Shown: positions 26,901-36,200 of the stretch, piece by piece
Layout of the letters: each line of letters begins with the position of its first letter
Numbering within the stretch: position 1 is the first letter of the stretch
Assembly: GCF_007744255.1 (NCBI RefSeq)
Contig: NZ_CP036267.1
Coordinates: forward strand, 3,723,500-3,787,499
DNA length: 64,000 bases
Direction: 5' to 3'
From: Thalassoglobus polymorphus
GTDB lineage: Bacteria; Planctomycetota; Planctomycetia; Planctomycetales; Planctomycetaceae
The notes under the pieces: model-generated
Seen by the model: only the letters and a program-made list of their open reading frames with translations
What the model was told of the DNA's origin: nothing
The model's database searches: none
Made by a program: the position numbers and the translations under genes

Positions 26901-27537
26901 TGCTTTCAGAGCCATCAGGAGTTTCTGGTTTGTCATCCAGCATGGCGACAGAAGGAATTTTTTTTCCGGAAGCCGAATAAAAACTGAGCGGCATTACGGG
27001 ATTTGCACTCTGCGGTTCCAATTCTGAATCAGGATTCGATTCAGGCGATTGCTCTGGGAGTTCCGTGAGACCTGCGGGAGGCGCAACATCTTCAATCGGT
27101 CGAGCGTTGTGATTCTCTGCGACTGCTGGAAAGTTTTTGGGAGCTGTTTTAGCTGTCGTTTTTTTTTGTTCACTCAGCTTGGGAGTGAATTCCATTGGTC
27201 TGGCGACAGTCGGTTGAGGCCCACCCTCAGTATCGTGAGCATGATCAGTGTCGTGAGAATGACCTGCTACGCGAGGAGCGCTGTCATTGATCAGAGGTTT
27301 TCCTTGAGTATCAAGAGTGATCTCCTTGAAGCCGAGGTCCGTACTCGACTCATCGGATTGCGACATCAAGCCATCAGTTTCACCCTCGTCGCCTTCAGGC
27401 GATTCAAGAGACTTAAACTGATTCGGATCCGTTTCGACGGTCGTGCTTTGGAGGCTTTCGTGAGCTTGCCATACCATGTAGCAACTGCCGCCAATCACGC
27501 CGATCAGAACCAAAGATTTCAGGAACAGGTTCTGCAT
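23962..27537 (-). CDS. Large membrane-anchored Pro-rich protein with DUF11/CARDB-type repeats
   Basis: AAGGA precedes the ATG at 27537. A single N-terminal membrane segment (FLKSLVLIGVIGGSCYMVW) is followed by about 700 residues of Pro/Ser/Glu-rich sequence. This includes a His-rich patch (AGHSHDTDHAHDTEGG) and a (PA)n run. The last ~440 residues hold four immunoglobulin-like repeats of the DUF11/CARDB type. The best are IGEPLIYSIRIRNVGQSTAR and LLGKNVPYKFTVRNTGQGNA, then GEQVSLRLKLKNDGTASATN. Such repeats occur in planctomycete cell-envelope proteins, where structural roles are presumed. It is downstream of the Hsp70-like gene, with a terminator between. The stop lies at the edge of an element remnant. 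Confidence 0.8.
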   Translation of the reverse strand: MQNLFLKSLVLIGVIGGSCYMVWQAHESLQSTTVETDPNQFKSLESPEGDEGETDGLMSQSDESSTDLGFKEITLDTQGKPLINDSAPRVAGHSHDTDHAHDTEGGPQPTVARPMEFTPKLSEQKKTTAKTAPKNFPAVAENHNARPIEDVAPPAGLTELPEQSPESNPDSELEPQSANPVMPLSFYSASGKKIPSVAMLDDKPETPDGSESKVVPVSAEVPDEKEAPEVALASFEVAPGGNSEPEDKTPSNSFGPSANSASEKSATASNAPKLTAPFPALPKQPAPAPAPAPAPAPVEDELSANNDQLPAGLTLLPASQPGPILLSPEALPTLGQSKDLPSSKPSPSGVVTAHGQEADKEEPGQSPIAPASGEAANPFASRRNAPADDEPVVPSSLGPNPFATNQNEVMGENKFKPLPPADAGFKTSAPLPSIPEASNDPFSPDRKTAVLPGTQPEENGADAVPEDLLPPAEFNSAPPSRSTLPGLPLPPSSGTSSIPRTAPDLNNEQAPRMLEPQPLLPLSKNEPIPLTSAPSEAPAESNDSLVLPGKLDPVERDGLPEIRPSTQNSNSLSVGSQPGTLPLNSTNPNNSEMAPAAESTTGSYRNPYFTETPGPTAPTRGNANPPSSTSPFGTNPSLPEATPLKVDNSLSSMPEAGGSVEPRGFPNSSIPTERQPTPAASGSGVFPLGQSGQMSGTQSPQLEKLSNTTSEPTLAKSKPTGDTNDLVGNGTIDPTIGSGPQSPELKIEKIAPSEASIGEPLIYSIRIRNVGQSTARSVVVEDRIPRGTRLEGTIPQAVQTQDKLSWELGVIPAGEERTIQLKVTPLESGNIGSVATVSFEAAVTTNIRVTAPELSVEIDGPTEALLGKNVPYKFTVRNTGQGNAKDVVLRAILPPSLKHPNGNDIEADLNEIEAGKSKTVELVVVADEVGVSTPKVLLWMDGKTHAENRADLHILESRLRITRTGPKRRFVGRPAQFITEITNDSSAQLTDISIVEQLPVSVEPVNPEAGWDPERRVIQRTIPSLMPGQTKQIVTNVIPKQAGELTGKLIAQDLSGNRAEVATPLSVKGFAELEAVVHGENKTVEVGEQVSLRLKLKNDGTASATNVQAAFEIPAGLTFSTASGPSDYDVHGSRVIFQPVSQMATNTEKTYDIVLTAAEVGEKKVKVALISDDYEEAINREEPVRVISAGQ
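26648..26686. repeat. Hexanucleotide GGTGCA tandem repeat (about six copies)
   Basis: Perfect GGTGCA repeats inside the DUF11 gene, encoding alternating Pro-Ala on the minus strand. The unit is a multiple of three, so copy-number change would alter linker length without shifting frame. Confidence 0.9.
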
Positions 27538-27560
27538 TGGGGGAATCCTTTCCCTAACTC

Positions 27561-27583
27561 AAAAAAGCCTGCATTCAAGCAGG
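27561..27583 (-). terminator. Intrinsic terminator after the Hsp70-like gene
   Basis: Read on the minus strand, CCTGC and GCAGG pair around TTGAAT (27568-27583) and are followed by C and six T residues (27561-27566). It lies 100 bp beyond the Hsp70-like stop and 25 bp before the DUF11 start, so the two genes are probably separate or only partly co-transcribed. Confidence 0.7.
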
Positions 27584-27682
27584 AGATAACAAAATCCATT
27601 TTGGAAAGTGGAGTCATAGCAAAATTTTCAAAACGGAGTAAAGATGAATCCGGTCAGACAATCATGCCAAATACCGCAAAAA

Positions 27683-29461
27683 TCAGGACTCATCGTCACG
27701 AACACTGAATTCCAGCTTCCACTTTTGATCCGAATTGATGCCTACGCACCACAATTCGAATACACCGAGTTCGGTAATTCGGGATTGAAACCGCACCGGA
27801 ACTGAATAGCCATCTTCGCTTTCCTCTGAGGAGAGCGTCGCCTCAAGAGGGTCTGTTTCGACAAGTTCATCGGGAGCCCAGCGAGATAAAATTTCCCCCG
27901 GCTTGTCGTCTTTGCGAACGGCGGAGCTAAAGAAACGGAACTGAGCCGGCTCACCGACAATCAAGCCGATTTCCGAGGAGGGAACATCGGTTTCAGTCCC
28001 TTCTTCCATCCCTCGCGGGACGACACAGAGCGCATTCAATGGACGCGCCAGTCCCGGAACTGCGAGGCCTGCCGTCTCGACTCCGATGTAATAAGAACGG
28101 GCGGTCCCTCCGCGAATTCGGACTCCTTGATGTTCCTTCGTCCAGCCATAGTACGCTGCTCCTCGCGCGACGGCGTTGTCGAGATCACGTTCTCCGACGA
28201 GAATTTTGGGCGGATTCTCAGGAAACCAACCTTCAAGGACTGAAAGGAGCCGATTCGACAACTCGGCAGCCTTGAACACTCCACCATTTACGAGCAGGTC
28301 CGTCGGCTGAACCGGTGAGTCTCCGTCTGCATGTTGGCTCAGGAATTCTGCGATATGTCGCGTAATTCCGGTCTCTGACTCGAAAGGGAGCCCGAGTTGT
28401 TGAAATCCTGATGCTCGCTGCTTTTGTGCGTGCTCAGTCAATTCACACTCAGGAAGAAAACCGTCGAGGAGCAAAGACTGGACTTCGCTTTTCTGCAAAT
28501 CGATTGAGACTGAGCCACCGATAAGCTTCTTTCCTCGTCCAGCGACCGAGATTGATTGTGTTTCTGGACCATCATCTTTGAGGAGGAATTCTTTTGCTGC
28601 CCGGCAAGAGTGCCAGAGCGAGACCGACTGCCAGGGATCGAGTTGAGTCCCCTGCTCTGCGAATCGTGTCGAGGCCAGATGCGCCAAAGCGAGATCCATA
28701 TTGTCCCCCCCAACGAGGAGGTGATTTCCGACAGCGACCCTCTTTAATTCAAGCTCTCCATCGCTTTCAGAAACCGTTACCAAAGTGAGATCGGTCGTCC
28801 CTCCGCCGACATCCACCACAAGAACGGCATCTCCGACGTTGAGGATCTTGCGCCACTGATTTCCAGTTTCGTTCAGCCAGGAATACAACGCCGCTTGCGG
28901 TTCTTCGAGGAGAACAAATTCTTCCGGCAACCCAGCCTCTTTGGCGGCTTCACGAGTCAGTTCGCGCGCACTGGCATCGAAGGAAGCTGGCACCGTGAGA
29001 ACAACTTGCTGATCAGCGAGTTTGCTGTTCGGGAACTGATGATTCCAGGCAGCGACAATGTGCTGCAAGTACGCAGTTGCCGCCTCGACTGGTGAAATCT
29101 TGGCGACATCATCCGGAGCATTCCATGGTAAAATTGCTGAGCGGCGATCCACTTTGTGGTAAGCCAACCAGGATTTTGCACCGCCAACTGTCCGATCAGG
29201 AATCTCTGCAGACTGCCTTCTCGCAAATTCGCCAACGACAAATTCCGGAGACTCTTTCCACGGAAGCTCAAAACCTGCCTCGTCTTTGAGTGGGAGATAG
29301 ATAAAAGATGGGAGAGACGTGCGATTTTCGATCGTCCCCGGTGCAACCGTTTGTGGAATTTCCAGCAGTGACATCTCAAGAGATTCATCCCCGTAAGGGA
29401 CGTAAGCAACGACAGAATTTGTCGTCCCTAAATCGATTCCGATAATATATTCGGCAGACAT
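27683..29461 (-). CDS. Hsp70-family ATPase (DnaK-like, non-canonical)
   Basis: The ATG at 29461 gives the normal Hsp70 start (MSAEYIIGIDLGTTNSVVAY); in-frame starts at 29479/29485 add only 6-8 residues. The actin-like ATPase domain is complete: phosphate 1 GIDLGTTNS, LLEEPQAALYSW, phosphate 2 LVVDVGGGTTDLTLV, and DLDNAVARGAAYYGW (adenosine side). The C-terminal ~200 residues are unlike DnaK's substrate domain and lid (593 residues in total). This matches the Hsp70 relatives that sit next to DUF2760 genes in many bacteria. In those loci a second Hsp70 with DUF3731 usually follows; here the next gene is the DUF11 protein. Client unknown. Confidence 0.88.
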   Translation of the reverse strand: MSAEYIIGIDLGTTNSVVAYVPYGDESLEMSLLEIPQTVAPGTIENRTSLPSFIYLPLKDEAGFELPWKESPEFVVGEFARRQSAEIPDRTVGGAKSWLAYHKVDRRSAILPWNAPDDVAKISPVEAATAYLQHIVAAWNHQFPNSKLADQQVVLTVPASFDASARELTREAAKEAGLPEEFVLLEEPQAALYSWLNETGNQWRKILNVGDAVLVVDVGGGTTDLTLVTVSESDGELELKRVAVGNHLLVGGDNMDLALAHLASTRFAEQGTQLDPWQSVSLWHSCRAAKEFLLKDDGPETQSISVAGRGKKLIGGSVSIDLQKSEVQSLLLDGFLPECELTEHAQKQRASGFQQLGLPFESETGITRHIAEFLSQHADGDSPVQPTDLLVNGGVFKAAELSNRLLSVLEGWFPENPPKILVGERDLDNAVARGAAYYGWTKEHQGVRIRGGTARSYYIGVETAGLAVPGLARPLNALCVVPRGMEEGTETDVPSSEIGLIVGEPAQFRFFSSAVRKDDKPGEILSRWAPDELVETDPLEATLSSEESEDGYSVPVRFQSRITELGVFELWCVGINSDQKWKLEFSVRDDES

Positions 29462-29659
29462 AAATTGCTCGACAAGCATTAACAAAAGTTGATTCGACGA
29501 CTTTTCATTCTTCGCTCAAACATTGTTCTCTCAAACGCTGAGAAAACGTTCTCTGATGTCCGCTTACGGATCGCGACGGTGTACACATCCTACGCAGTAG
29601 AGGTTGTAAATCGAGCCGGAAATTCGAACAAAAACTAAGCTCCGCAAGCACAAACAGCT

Positions 29660-30202
29660 TTAAGAGACCTCGACTTCTGCGGGAGCCAGAATGGTTTTGT
29701 TTTCCTCTTTGCCGACCCAGTCAGGAAGAGCACATTTCGCAGCTTTCCAGCCAGAATGAACGAGAGTACCAGAAACCGGGCGAGTTTCGACGACGTTTCC
29801 GATCAGGCGGACTTGCGACGCATCGGTGTTCTCCGTGACTTCAATTGTCGCACCTTCTTCTTGATCAAGACAAGCTTGCAAGCTGAAGTAGCGATCAAAG
29901 ACTTCACGGCAACCACGATGAACGTCTCGCACGGCAGCACCGACTTGTGCATCCTGATATGAACTGAGGTCCTCTTGGATGAAATCGAGCAAGCGGGCTT
30001 CTCGTTGCAATGCTTCGAGAAGAGTCAAAGCTCCGTTTCTCGGTTCTGTCTTTGGCTTTGCGGGCGGTTCCTGAGACTTGGGGGCTGGCTGTTCGATTTT
30101 CGGTCGAGCAGAACCTTCAACGATTTCGTCTAACTGATTTGCAAAGTCCGCATTTCCAAGAACTTTGAAAAAGGTCTTGAATGCAAGAATGAAACGTCCC
30201 AT
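29660..30202 (-). CDS. DUF2760 family protein
   Basis: The ATG at 30202 is chosen: AAGGA lies nine bases upstream and MGRFILAFKTFFKVLGNADF is the usual N-terminus of the family. The frame stays open for 98 more codons upstream (to 30496), but that part has no matching features. The product is 180 residues: an N-terminal segment, a Pro/Lys/Glu linker (EQPAPKSQEPPAKPKTEP), and the DUF2760 core with GALTLLEALQREARLLDFIQ and VGAAVRDVHRGCREVFDRYF. The family is nearly always found next to Hsp70-like genes, as here, so it is presumably their partner. No biochemical role is known. Confidence 0.8.
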   Translation of the reverse strand: MGRFILAFKTFFKVLGNADFANQLDEIVEGSARPKIEQPAPKSQEPPAKPKTEPRNGALTLLEALQREARLLDFIQEDLSSYQDAQVGAAVRDVHRGCREVFDRYFSLQACLDQEEGATIEVTENTDASQVRLIGNVVETRPVSGTLVHSGWKAAKCALPDWVGKEENKTILAPAEVEVS

Positions 30203-30621
30203 CGGGAATAATCCTTGAGATAGATCCAGAAAACTTCGATGAACTTTCTGGGTGTTTTGGTAATTCAAAAAACGTAAATTGAATTCGTAGTGATCGGCCA
30301 AGCGTCGAGAGTACGATCTTAGAACAGCTTGGTGACGATAGTAGTCAATGACGGACTCGATTTCACTTCTCGAAGTAAGGATTCTAACATCCGAAATGCA
30401 CGAACGCTTGATGGCTGATAGTCCTGAAGAATTTGGAACGAGTCGAGACGCCAAGGCGCCTCTCTGAGACATCGACTCGTTCACCAAATTCATCATTCAT
30501 CAAATGTTACACTCAGAAACGAATCGTTTCTTTGAGTCTCTCGGGATGAAAACTGAATCTGAAATATCCCTCGCTTTGCGAAGTACAACTGGCGATCACT
30601 GAAATTCAGGATATTTGATAG

Positions 30622-30696
30622 ATCTGATCCTAAAACTTGAAATCACTCTCTCAAACGTTGAGAGAAGCGGCTATTCCAGAGGTTTTCGGACTGGTT
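30622..30696 (+). mobile_element. MITE-2 copy (75 bp), near-consensus
   Basis: Flanked by ATAG (30618-30621) and CTAG (30697-30700). Starts ATCTGATCCTAAAACTTG, has the central TCTCAAACGTTGAGA palindrome, and ends GAGGTTTTCGGACTGGTT. Confidence 0.85.
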
Positions 30697-30725
30697 CTAG
30701 AAACAGCGAGTCATTGAAAGTGGCT

Positions 30726-30773
30726 AGTGGGCAGGAAGAATGATTAGCGGTCCCGCCTTTTTTCCTGCCCACT
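30726..30773. repeat. Perfect 12-bp inverted repeat with T-rich right flank
   Basis: AGTGGGCAGGAA at 30726-30737 pairs with TTCCTGCCCACT at 30762-30773. The 24-base loop contains CCGCCTTTTTT and the right flank is CTTTTCT. It could terminate rightward transcription; no gene ends there, so its purpose is unclear. Confidence 0.55.
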
Positions 30774-30963
30774 CTTTTCTCCGGAAGAATCACTTCCCGA
30801 TGAAGAACTCGCGTTGTAAAAAAATCGCATTGTAAAAGTTGGTTCCACGCGAAAAATTTCACTCGATCTCTCGATCAGCCAGTTTGGGATAACACCTCAG
30901 CCAAAGCAATTTCACTTAGTGCAGTTTGCGCTACCATGTGCCCGTGAAGAACGCGTTTTCCAG

Positions 30964-31037
30964 AACTGATCCTGAACTTGAAGTTGCTCTCTTAAACGTT
31001 GATAAAAGCGTCTATTCCAAAGGTTTACGGAATGGTT
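30964..31037 (+). mobile_element. MITE-2 copy (74 bp) at a MITE-1 fragment
   Basis: Begins AACTGATCCTGAACTTGAAG and ends TTTACGGAATGGTT. Immediately left is GTGCCCGTGAAGAACGCGTT, the arm of a reversed MITE-1. The junction and relative orientation are the same as in the nested copy at 51748-51928. Confidence 0.7.
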
Positions 31038-31177
31038 TTACTCAAAAGAGTTCCGCTCCACAAAGCGCCTCTATCGCCTGAACCTCCTGCATCCCCAAAG
31101 TGAACCACGATCCTGCTCAGCGAATTCACTTCTGGGTTGCGTTCCGGAAAAGAATCCCGGACAGTACAATCCTATTG

Positions 31178-31699
31178 ATGTTCTTGGAAAAACAGGGGAC
31201 CTTGTTGGTGTCATCGACCGAGCCGTATCAACTTTCAGTCTACCAGACTCATATCGAGGTCACGATGAGCCCCCTCATCGCTGAAGGGTCGTGGGCAGAC
31301 ATCCAGAAGCTTGGCGATGAAGTGACACGTGAAGCTCAGCAACGTAAATGTCCAACCTGCTTGATCGACCTCTCTTCACTGGATTACATGGGGAGCTCAC
31401 TTGTTGCTCTTCTGGTTCGCATCTGGAAAGACGTGAAGGAAAAAAAAGGAGAGATGGTGGTCGTCGCCCATCACCCTCTCATCCGTGAAACGATCGTCCT
31501 GGCCGGACTGGACAAACTCTGGGCAGTTTACACAGATATCGACGGAGCCTATCAGAAAATTGGTGCGCCGCTGAAGAATGGCGACACTCCGAAAAACTTC
31601 ATTTCGATCCTGAGTCAGCGTAAATTTACGGTCGGGATTGTCGTGCTTGTTATTGTCGTTCTAAGTGTGGCACTGTTTGCAATCAACCAACAACCTTAG
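31178..31699 (+). CDS. STAS-domain protein with C-terminal transmembrane anchor
   Basis: The start is uncertain: an ATG at 31178 is used, with an in-frame GTG at 31100 and no strong ribosome binding site for either. Residues 25-120 fold as a STAS/anti-sigma-factor-antagonist domain, with CLIDLSSLDYMGSSLVALLV carrying the Ser that would be phosphorylated in SpoIIAA-type proteins, followed by GEMVVVAHHPLIRETIVLAG. The last 25 residues are one hydrophobic helix (VGIVVLVIVVLSVALFAI), unusual for an antagonist and implying membrane attachment. It is followed about 100 bp later by a GspE-like ATPase on the same strand. No cognate kinase or phosphatase is nearby. Confidence 0.75.
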   Translation: MFLEKQGTLLVSSTEPYQLSVYQTHIEVTMSPLIAEGSWADIQKLGDEVTREAQQRKCPTCLIDLSSLDYMGSSLVALLVRIWKDVKEKKGEMVVVAHHPLIRETIVLAGLDKLWAVYTDIDGAYQKIGAPLKNGDTPKNFISILSQRKFTVGIVVLVIVVLSVALFAINQQP

Positions 31700-31795
31700 C
31701 GCACTCAGACCATCCGAATGCATTCTGCCGAGAGGCAGTGCTAGTCGATGCAGTGCTGACAAATCTAGAGTTATTGAACCGAATAAAGGGAAAAG

Positions 31796-33082
31796 ATGGC
31801 AGACGAAGCAAACTCTGATGTTTCGGCAAGCAAGATCGAAGTCAATAATCAAAAAAGCGACCCGGCTATCCCACCCGAAGCACGTCAGCGAGCCTTACAA
31901 GAGGAGTTGAGCAGTCTCATCGATTTGGTTGGCGTCGAACCGTTGGTCGACATGCTTTTGGAGCGGGCTTTTCAACTCGGTGCGACTGACATTCACCTCG
32001 ACCCACAACCCTCGGGACTCAACCTGCGTCTTCGCCTCGATGGAATTTTGCACGACATTCTTCATCTGGAGGCGGACTACGCGCCGCATATGATTTCTCG
32101 CATCAAACTGATCTCAGGGATGAACATCACTGAGAAGCGACAAGCACAAGATGGCCGCATTTCAAACGCCATGTTGAATCAGGCTCGCGACATTCGTGTT
32201 GGAACGGGCCCCACAATTTATGGCGAAAGAATCGTCATGCGGCTGATGCCTGACCATACTCAGTTTACATCACTCGATGAACTTGGCATGCATGCCAAAC
32301 AAATTGAAGCGGTCAACAAAGCGATCCAAACACCTCATGGAATGATTTTGAGTGTGGGGCCGGTCGGGTCCGGGAAGAGTACGACAACATATAGTTGTCT
32401 GGAAGCGATCAATTCACCAGAACAATCGCTGGTCACTATCGAAGACCCTGTCGAACGTCGTATTGCAGGAGTGAACCAGATTCAGATCGACAACAAAATC
32501 AAATTTGGTTTTGTTGAAGCTCTTCGCGGAGTTCTGCGGCAAGATCCAGACGTCATCATGGTCGGAGAAATCCGGGACGCGGAGACGGCGCACATCGCAG
32601 TCCGGGCCGGCCTGATGGGGACGCAGGTTCTCAGCACGTTGCACGCTGGAGACACTGGCTCAACGCTTGATATGTTTCGTGAGTTTCAAATTCCACGCAT
32701 GTTCCTGTCGGATGCCATCAACTGCATTATCGCTCAGCGACTTCTTCGGAAGATCTGCCCCAAAAGCAGAGAAACTTACACACCTGATAGTTCGACCTGC
32801 CAAATTCTCGGGATCGATCCGCAACGTGCCAGCCACACGCAACTTGTCCGTGGAGTCCCCTCGGATGAAAACTTCCACACCGGCTACTTCGGACGTACGG
32901 GTGTCTTTGAAGTGATGGCGGTCGATCATGAATTGAGACAACTCATCCTCTCTGGAAAATCAGGTCGTCAGGTTTATGAACTTGCACGAGAAAAAGGGAT
33001 GGCAACTCTCGAACAGAGCGCTCGAGAAAAAGTCCTCTCCGGAATCACAACAGTCGAAGAACTGATTCGCGTAACGGTTTAG
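31796..33082 (+). CDS. GspE/PilB-type secretion ATPase with degenerate zinc motif
   Basis: AAGGG lies five bases before the ATG. The protein (428 residues) lacks the N-terminal MshEN/GspE-N domain of full-length PilB. The N2-like domain carries [17 protein letters not shown]. The ATPase core has Walker [10 protein letters not shown] at 188-196, an Asp box ([11 protein letters not shown]), Walker [13 protein letters not shown] at about 250-261 and the His box STLHAGD. The tetracysteine zinc site before GYxGR is reduced to a single Cys ([18 protein letters not shown], then [15 protein letters not shown]). It powers assembly or movement of a pilus/secretion filament in the family. No pilin or platform gene is next to it; a STAS gene precedes it. 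Confidence 0.88.
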   Translation: MADEANSDVSASKIEVNNQKSDPAIPPEARQRALQEELSSLIDLVGVEPLVDMLLERAFQLGATDIHLDPQPSGLNLRLRLDGILHDILHLEADYAPHMISRIKLISGMNITEKRQAQDGRISNAMLNQARDIRVGTGPTIYGERIVMRLMPDHTQFTSLDELGMHAKQIEAVNKAIQTPHGMILSVGPVGSGKSTTTYSCLEAINSPEQSLVTIEDPVERRIAGVNQIQIDNKIKFGFVEALRGVLRQDPDVIMVGEIRDAETAHIAVRAGLMGTQVLSTLHAGDTGSTLDMFREFQIPRMFLSDAINCIIAQRLLRKICPKSRETYTPDSSTCQILGIDPQRASHTQLVRGVPSDENFHTGYFGRTGVFEVMAVDHELRQLILSGKSGRQVYELAREKGMATLEQSAREKVLSGITTVEELIRVTV

Positions 33083-33257
33083 CACCGAGGCGGCGCTCAT
33101 GTGCCCGTGAACTTTATCAGTCCGGCGTCAGTATTTGCGGCTCACCTGTTCGAACAATAAATCAAATAAGCCAGCTGACGTCACTGTCACATGGTGAAGG
33201 TGGAGCAGCACTCTCTCTACTCGTGTGGCACGATGATATGCGAAGCTCGACGGAGGC

Positions 33258-36200
33258 TTATCGCACTGGTGCTCGCTGAGAAGGAGGGCGGAACGTTTGA
33301 CCTTTCTCGATCGCCTCTGTGAATTCTCGGAACGCATCATCCAACGGGCCGATTCGTGGCTGAACAACCGCGACGGGTTCACTGACTGTCCCCATGACCT
33401 GAACTCGAATCCAGTTGTTTCCGAGAATTTTTGTGAGTGGTCTTAAGATGCGAACGCTGTTATTGGGGCGAGAATCAAACGAGAGGTTGATCAACGATTG
33501 CCCTCCCCCAGCAAAGCCGACGACTCCTTTTCCAATCAAATTCAGAGCGTCTCCACGCAACTCAATTCTCGAGAAATCCAGGAGTTCATTTTGGATGTCG
33601 AACTCGCCATACGAATAATTGAATGCGGTGTCACCGACTGGTCGGAAATTGATCAGCGAGAACATTTGAGCAAATGCTGGAAGATCCATGATCGCTGCCG
33701 GAACGATTTGCACCCACCCCTTGCCGACCATTGCCTTCGCAGAGGGTCCCATGCCTCGCACCGACATTAACCCGTTCACCTTACCCTTCAGATTTTGCGC
33801 ATTCTTGAATTGATCAGCTGCCCAGGTTGCAAGCTCAACATCGTTGATATTGACCTCTGCTTGATACTGAGTGAGTTCTGGACGATCAGCAAGTAAAACC
33901 GCTGCATCGAAACCGATTTGACCATCATACAAATCAGCTCTGAGTTGCTTGTTTGCGTAGGGATTCGCTGCGGTGAACTTCACAGGAGGATTGATAAACT
34001 TGGGTTTGCCAACCACAAGCCGATTCTCTTCCAAATGAAATGGAGACCGTACGTTTGAAAATGGCATACCCATCGCGATTGCGTATTCGAGATCAATAGC
34101 CCCTTCCATACGCAACTTCTGGCCATCCCATAACCCATCCGTGATATCGACTTTTCCGGTGACGTTTTCAAGCGGAACGCCTGCAACCAGAGAGTTGTTT
34201 TTAAGGACCGCTTGAAGGTTCCACCGGGCAGTCACGATCTCTTCATCAGAGACCCAACCACGCATATCAACGGTGAGATGGAGGTTCACATTCCCTTGCA
34301 AATCCATCGCTTTCAACGGAGCAGAAATCGCTTCCGGAAGTGCACGGCTGAGTTCGTCATCGAACTTTGCTTGAACCAGCTTCAAGTCTCCAAAATGAAC
34401 TTCCCAGGCAACTTCACCCGTAGGGGGAACAGCAACGAACGCTGGCCATTTGGGATCAGTCCCGTTGATTTCCAGATACGAAGAGTCATGCCAACCGTGG
34501 AGCGAATGGATGTTGAGTCGCTGTCCATCCCAGTCCAATGCTCCAACGACATCGGTCCACTTGTATGGAAACGAAGCGGGAGTAATCGTTCCATCCTTCC
34601 ACTGAATTCCATTGAGAGTGACAGCAGTGGGGGTCCCCGGACTCCAGGCAAGAGCGATTTTATCAATATCAATTGTTCCGCCGAGAGCGAAATCGTCCCA
34701 GACCGTTGAGATATGCGGGGCACTGACCAGCGAAGCTTTCTTCAAATCTCCGTCAATGGGGACTCGAACTGCTCGAAGGTCCAACGACAATTGCCCGGGT
34801 TTCTTTTGAGAATCAAATTTCCCACTCCCGTTCAGGTGAGCATGACCGTGGCGTGCCTTCAATTCGCTGAAGTACCAGACATCCCCCTTGAGACCATCAA
34901 ACGAGACGTCTCCACTAAAATCTTCTAGTTCATAAGGAAATCCAACAAAGTTCAGCGACGACTCCCGGACATTGCCAACGAGTTGCATTTCAAACTTATC
35001 TTGCGTGGTCTCGTCTCGAATGAAGCGAGCTGATAAGTCGACGACTCCTTTCATCCGCAAAGATTCGATGGCCGATTTAACTCCCGCCTGTTCGCGACGG
35101 CCGAATGCATTGATGAACTTGTCATCAATCGGCACATTGTTCACGACAATCGAAAACTCTGCGTCTCTGCTTTCAGTTCCGTCTCCAAAACTTCCAGTCA
35201 ACTGCAAAGGATTTCCCGCAGCCTGCCCGTTCATTCTGATTTGAAATCCGCCTCCCTGATGAACAATTTCTCCTGAAACCTGCTCGACAGGATAGCGGAA
35301 GTGATCATGAACAATTCGACAATCTCGAGCTGTAAATTTTCGTAATTTTCCGGACCAATCTTTCCCTGCCAACTGAGAGACATCGACATCGAGGTCAAAA
35401 ATCCCCGACGGGCTGAGTAGCTGATAAAGACGCAACAGGTCGTTCGGTAAAACCGATTGAATTCGCTGATCAATTTTTAAATGAGTCGCTTTCACCACGA
35501 AATTTTTCGACCAGTCCGGCCCAACTCTTTGAGCGACCCCATCAATAAAGAGCGAGCTTTGATTATTTGAAGCTTGAAAGTTCTCGACCTTCAGCCTGTT
35601 CGGAGTCGCTTCGATTTTCGCTCGGACGTCGTACAACGGGATAGGAAGAAATAGATCGGAAAGCTGTCCATGCTCAATTTCTGCCTGGACAGAATAATCG
35701 AGTGGGGCATCCTTACTTATACGACCTGCTGAGAATTGAAGCTTCAGATCGGCACGAATGAAGGATTCCCCGCTTTGAGGCGTTCCCTCTGGACCTTCCG
35801 GAGCAATTGCTAACGGGATTCCCTGCCCATTTGATGAGACCGTTTTGAGCTGCTGGTTTTGCCTCGTCCGTTCCTGACGGGCAAGATATTGTGGTGTCTG
35901 ATGAAGCTCAGCGAGCCTTGCTCCGACTTCGGGTATCCAGAGCCCTGTTTTATCGAGCATCGGTTCATTGATGCGAATTGTGCCAGCACTCCCAGCGAGT
36001 TTCCACTCTCCAGTTTGAGCGTCGAAAAGACCATCCAGCGAGACCGGTCCCAGAGAGTCTGCCACTGCTCTCCCAACGATTTCGTATCGTTGACGAGCCT
36101 CTGGTGAAATCTGCAAATCGATCCCCTGACACAAAAGCGAATGCACTGGCCCATTGGGAATTGATTGCAGCCCAATCCGAATCTGACCATTCTTGATGAC

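Larger units (their letters stand above)
30203..31177. other. Long intergenic region with two MITE-2 copies and a 12-bp inverted repeat
   Basis: No gene is supported here. The frame at 30203-30496 is an open extension of the DUF2760 gene, judged non-coding. Contents are a MITE-2 at 30622-30696, an inverted repeat at 30726-30773, a MITE-1 end fragment at about 30930-30960 joined to a second MITE-2 at 30964-31037, then the leader of the STAS gene. Confidence 0.6.

Noticed and set aside
30203-30496. 98-residue N-terminal extension of the DUF2760 gene
   Set aside because: The internal ATG at 30202 has a good ribosome binding site and the family's conserved N-terminus; the upstream part matches nothing.
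30747-30766. GCGGTCCCGCC plus T-run read as a compact intrinsic terminator
   Set aside because: The inner stem would have a two-base loop, or only three base pairs with a larger loop; kept only as part of the larger 12-bp inverted repeat.
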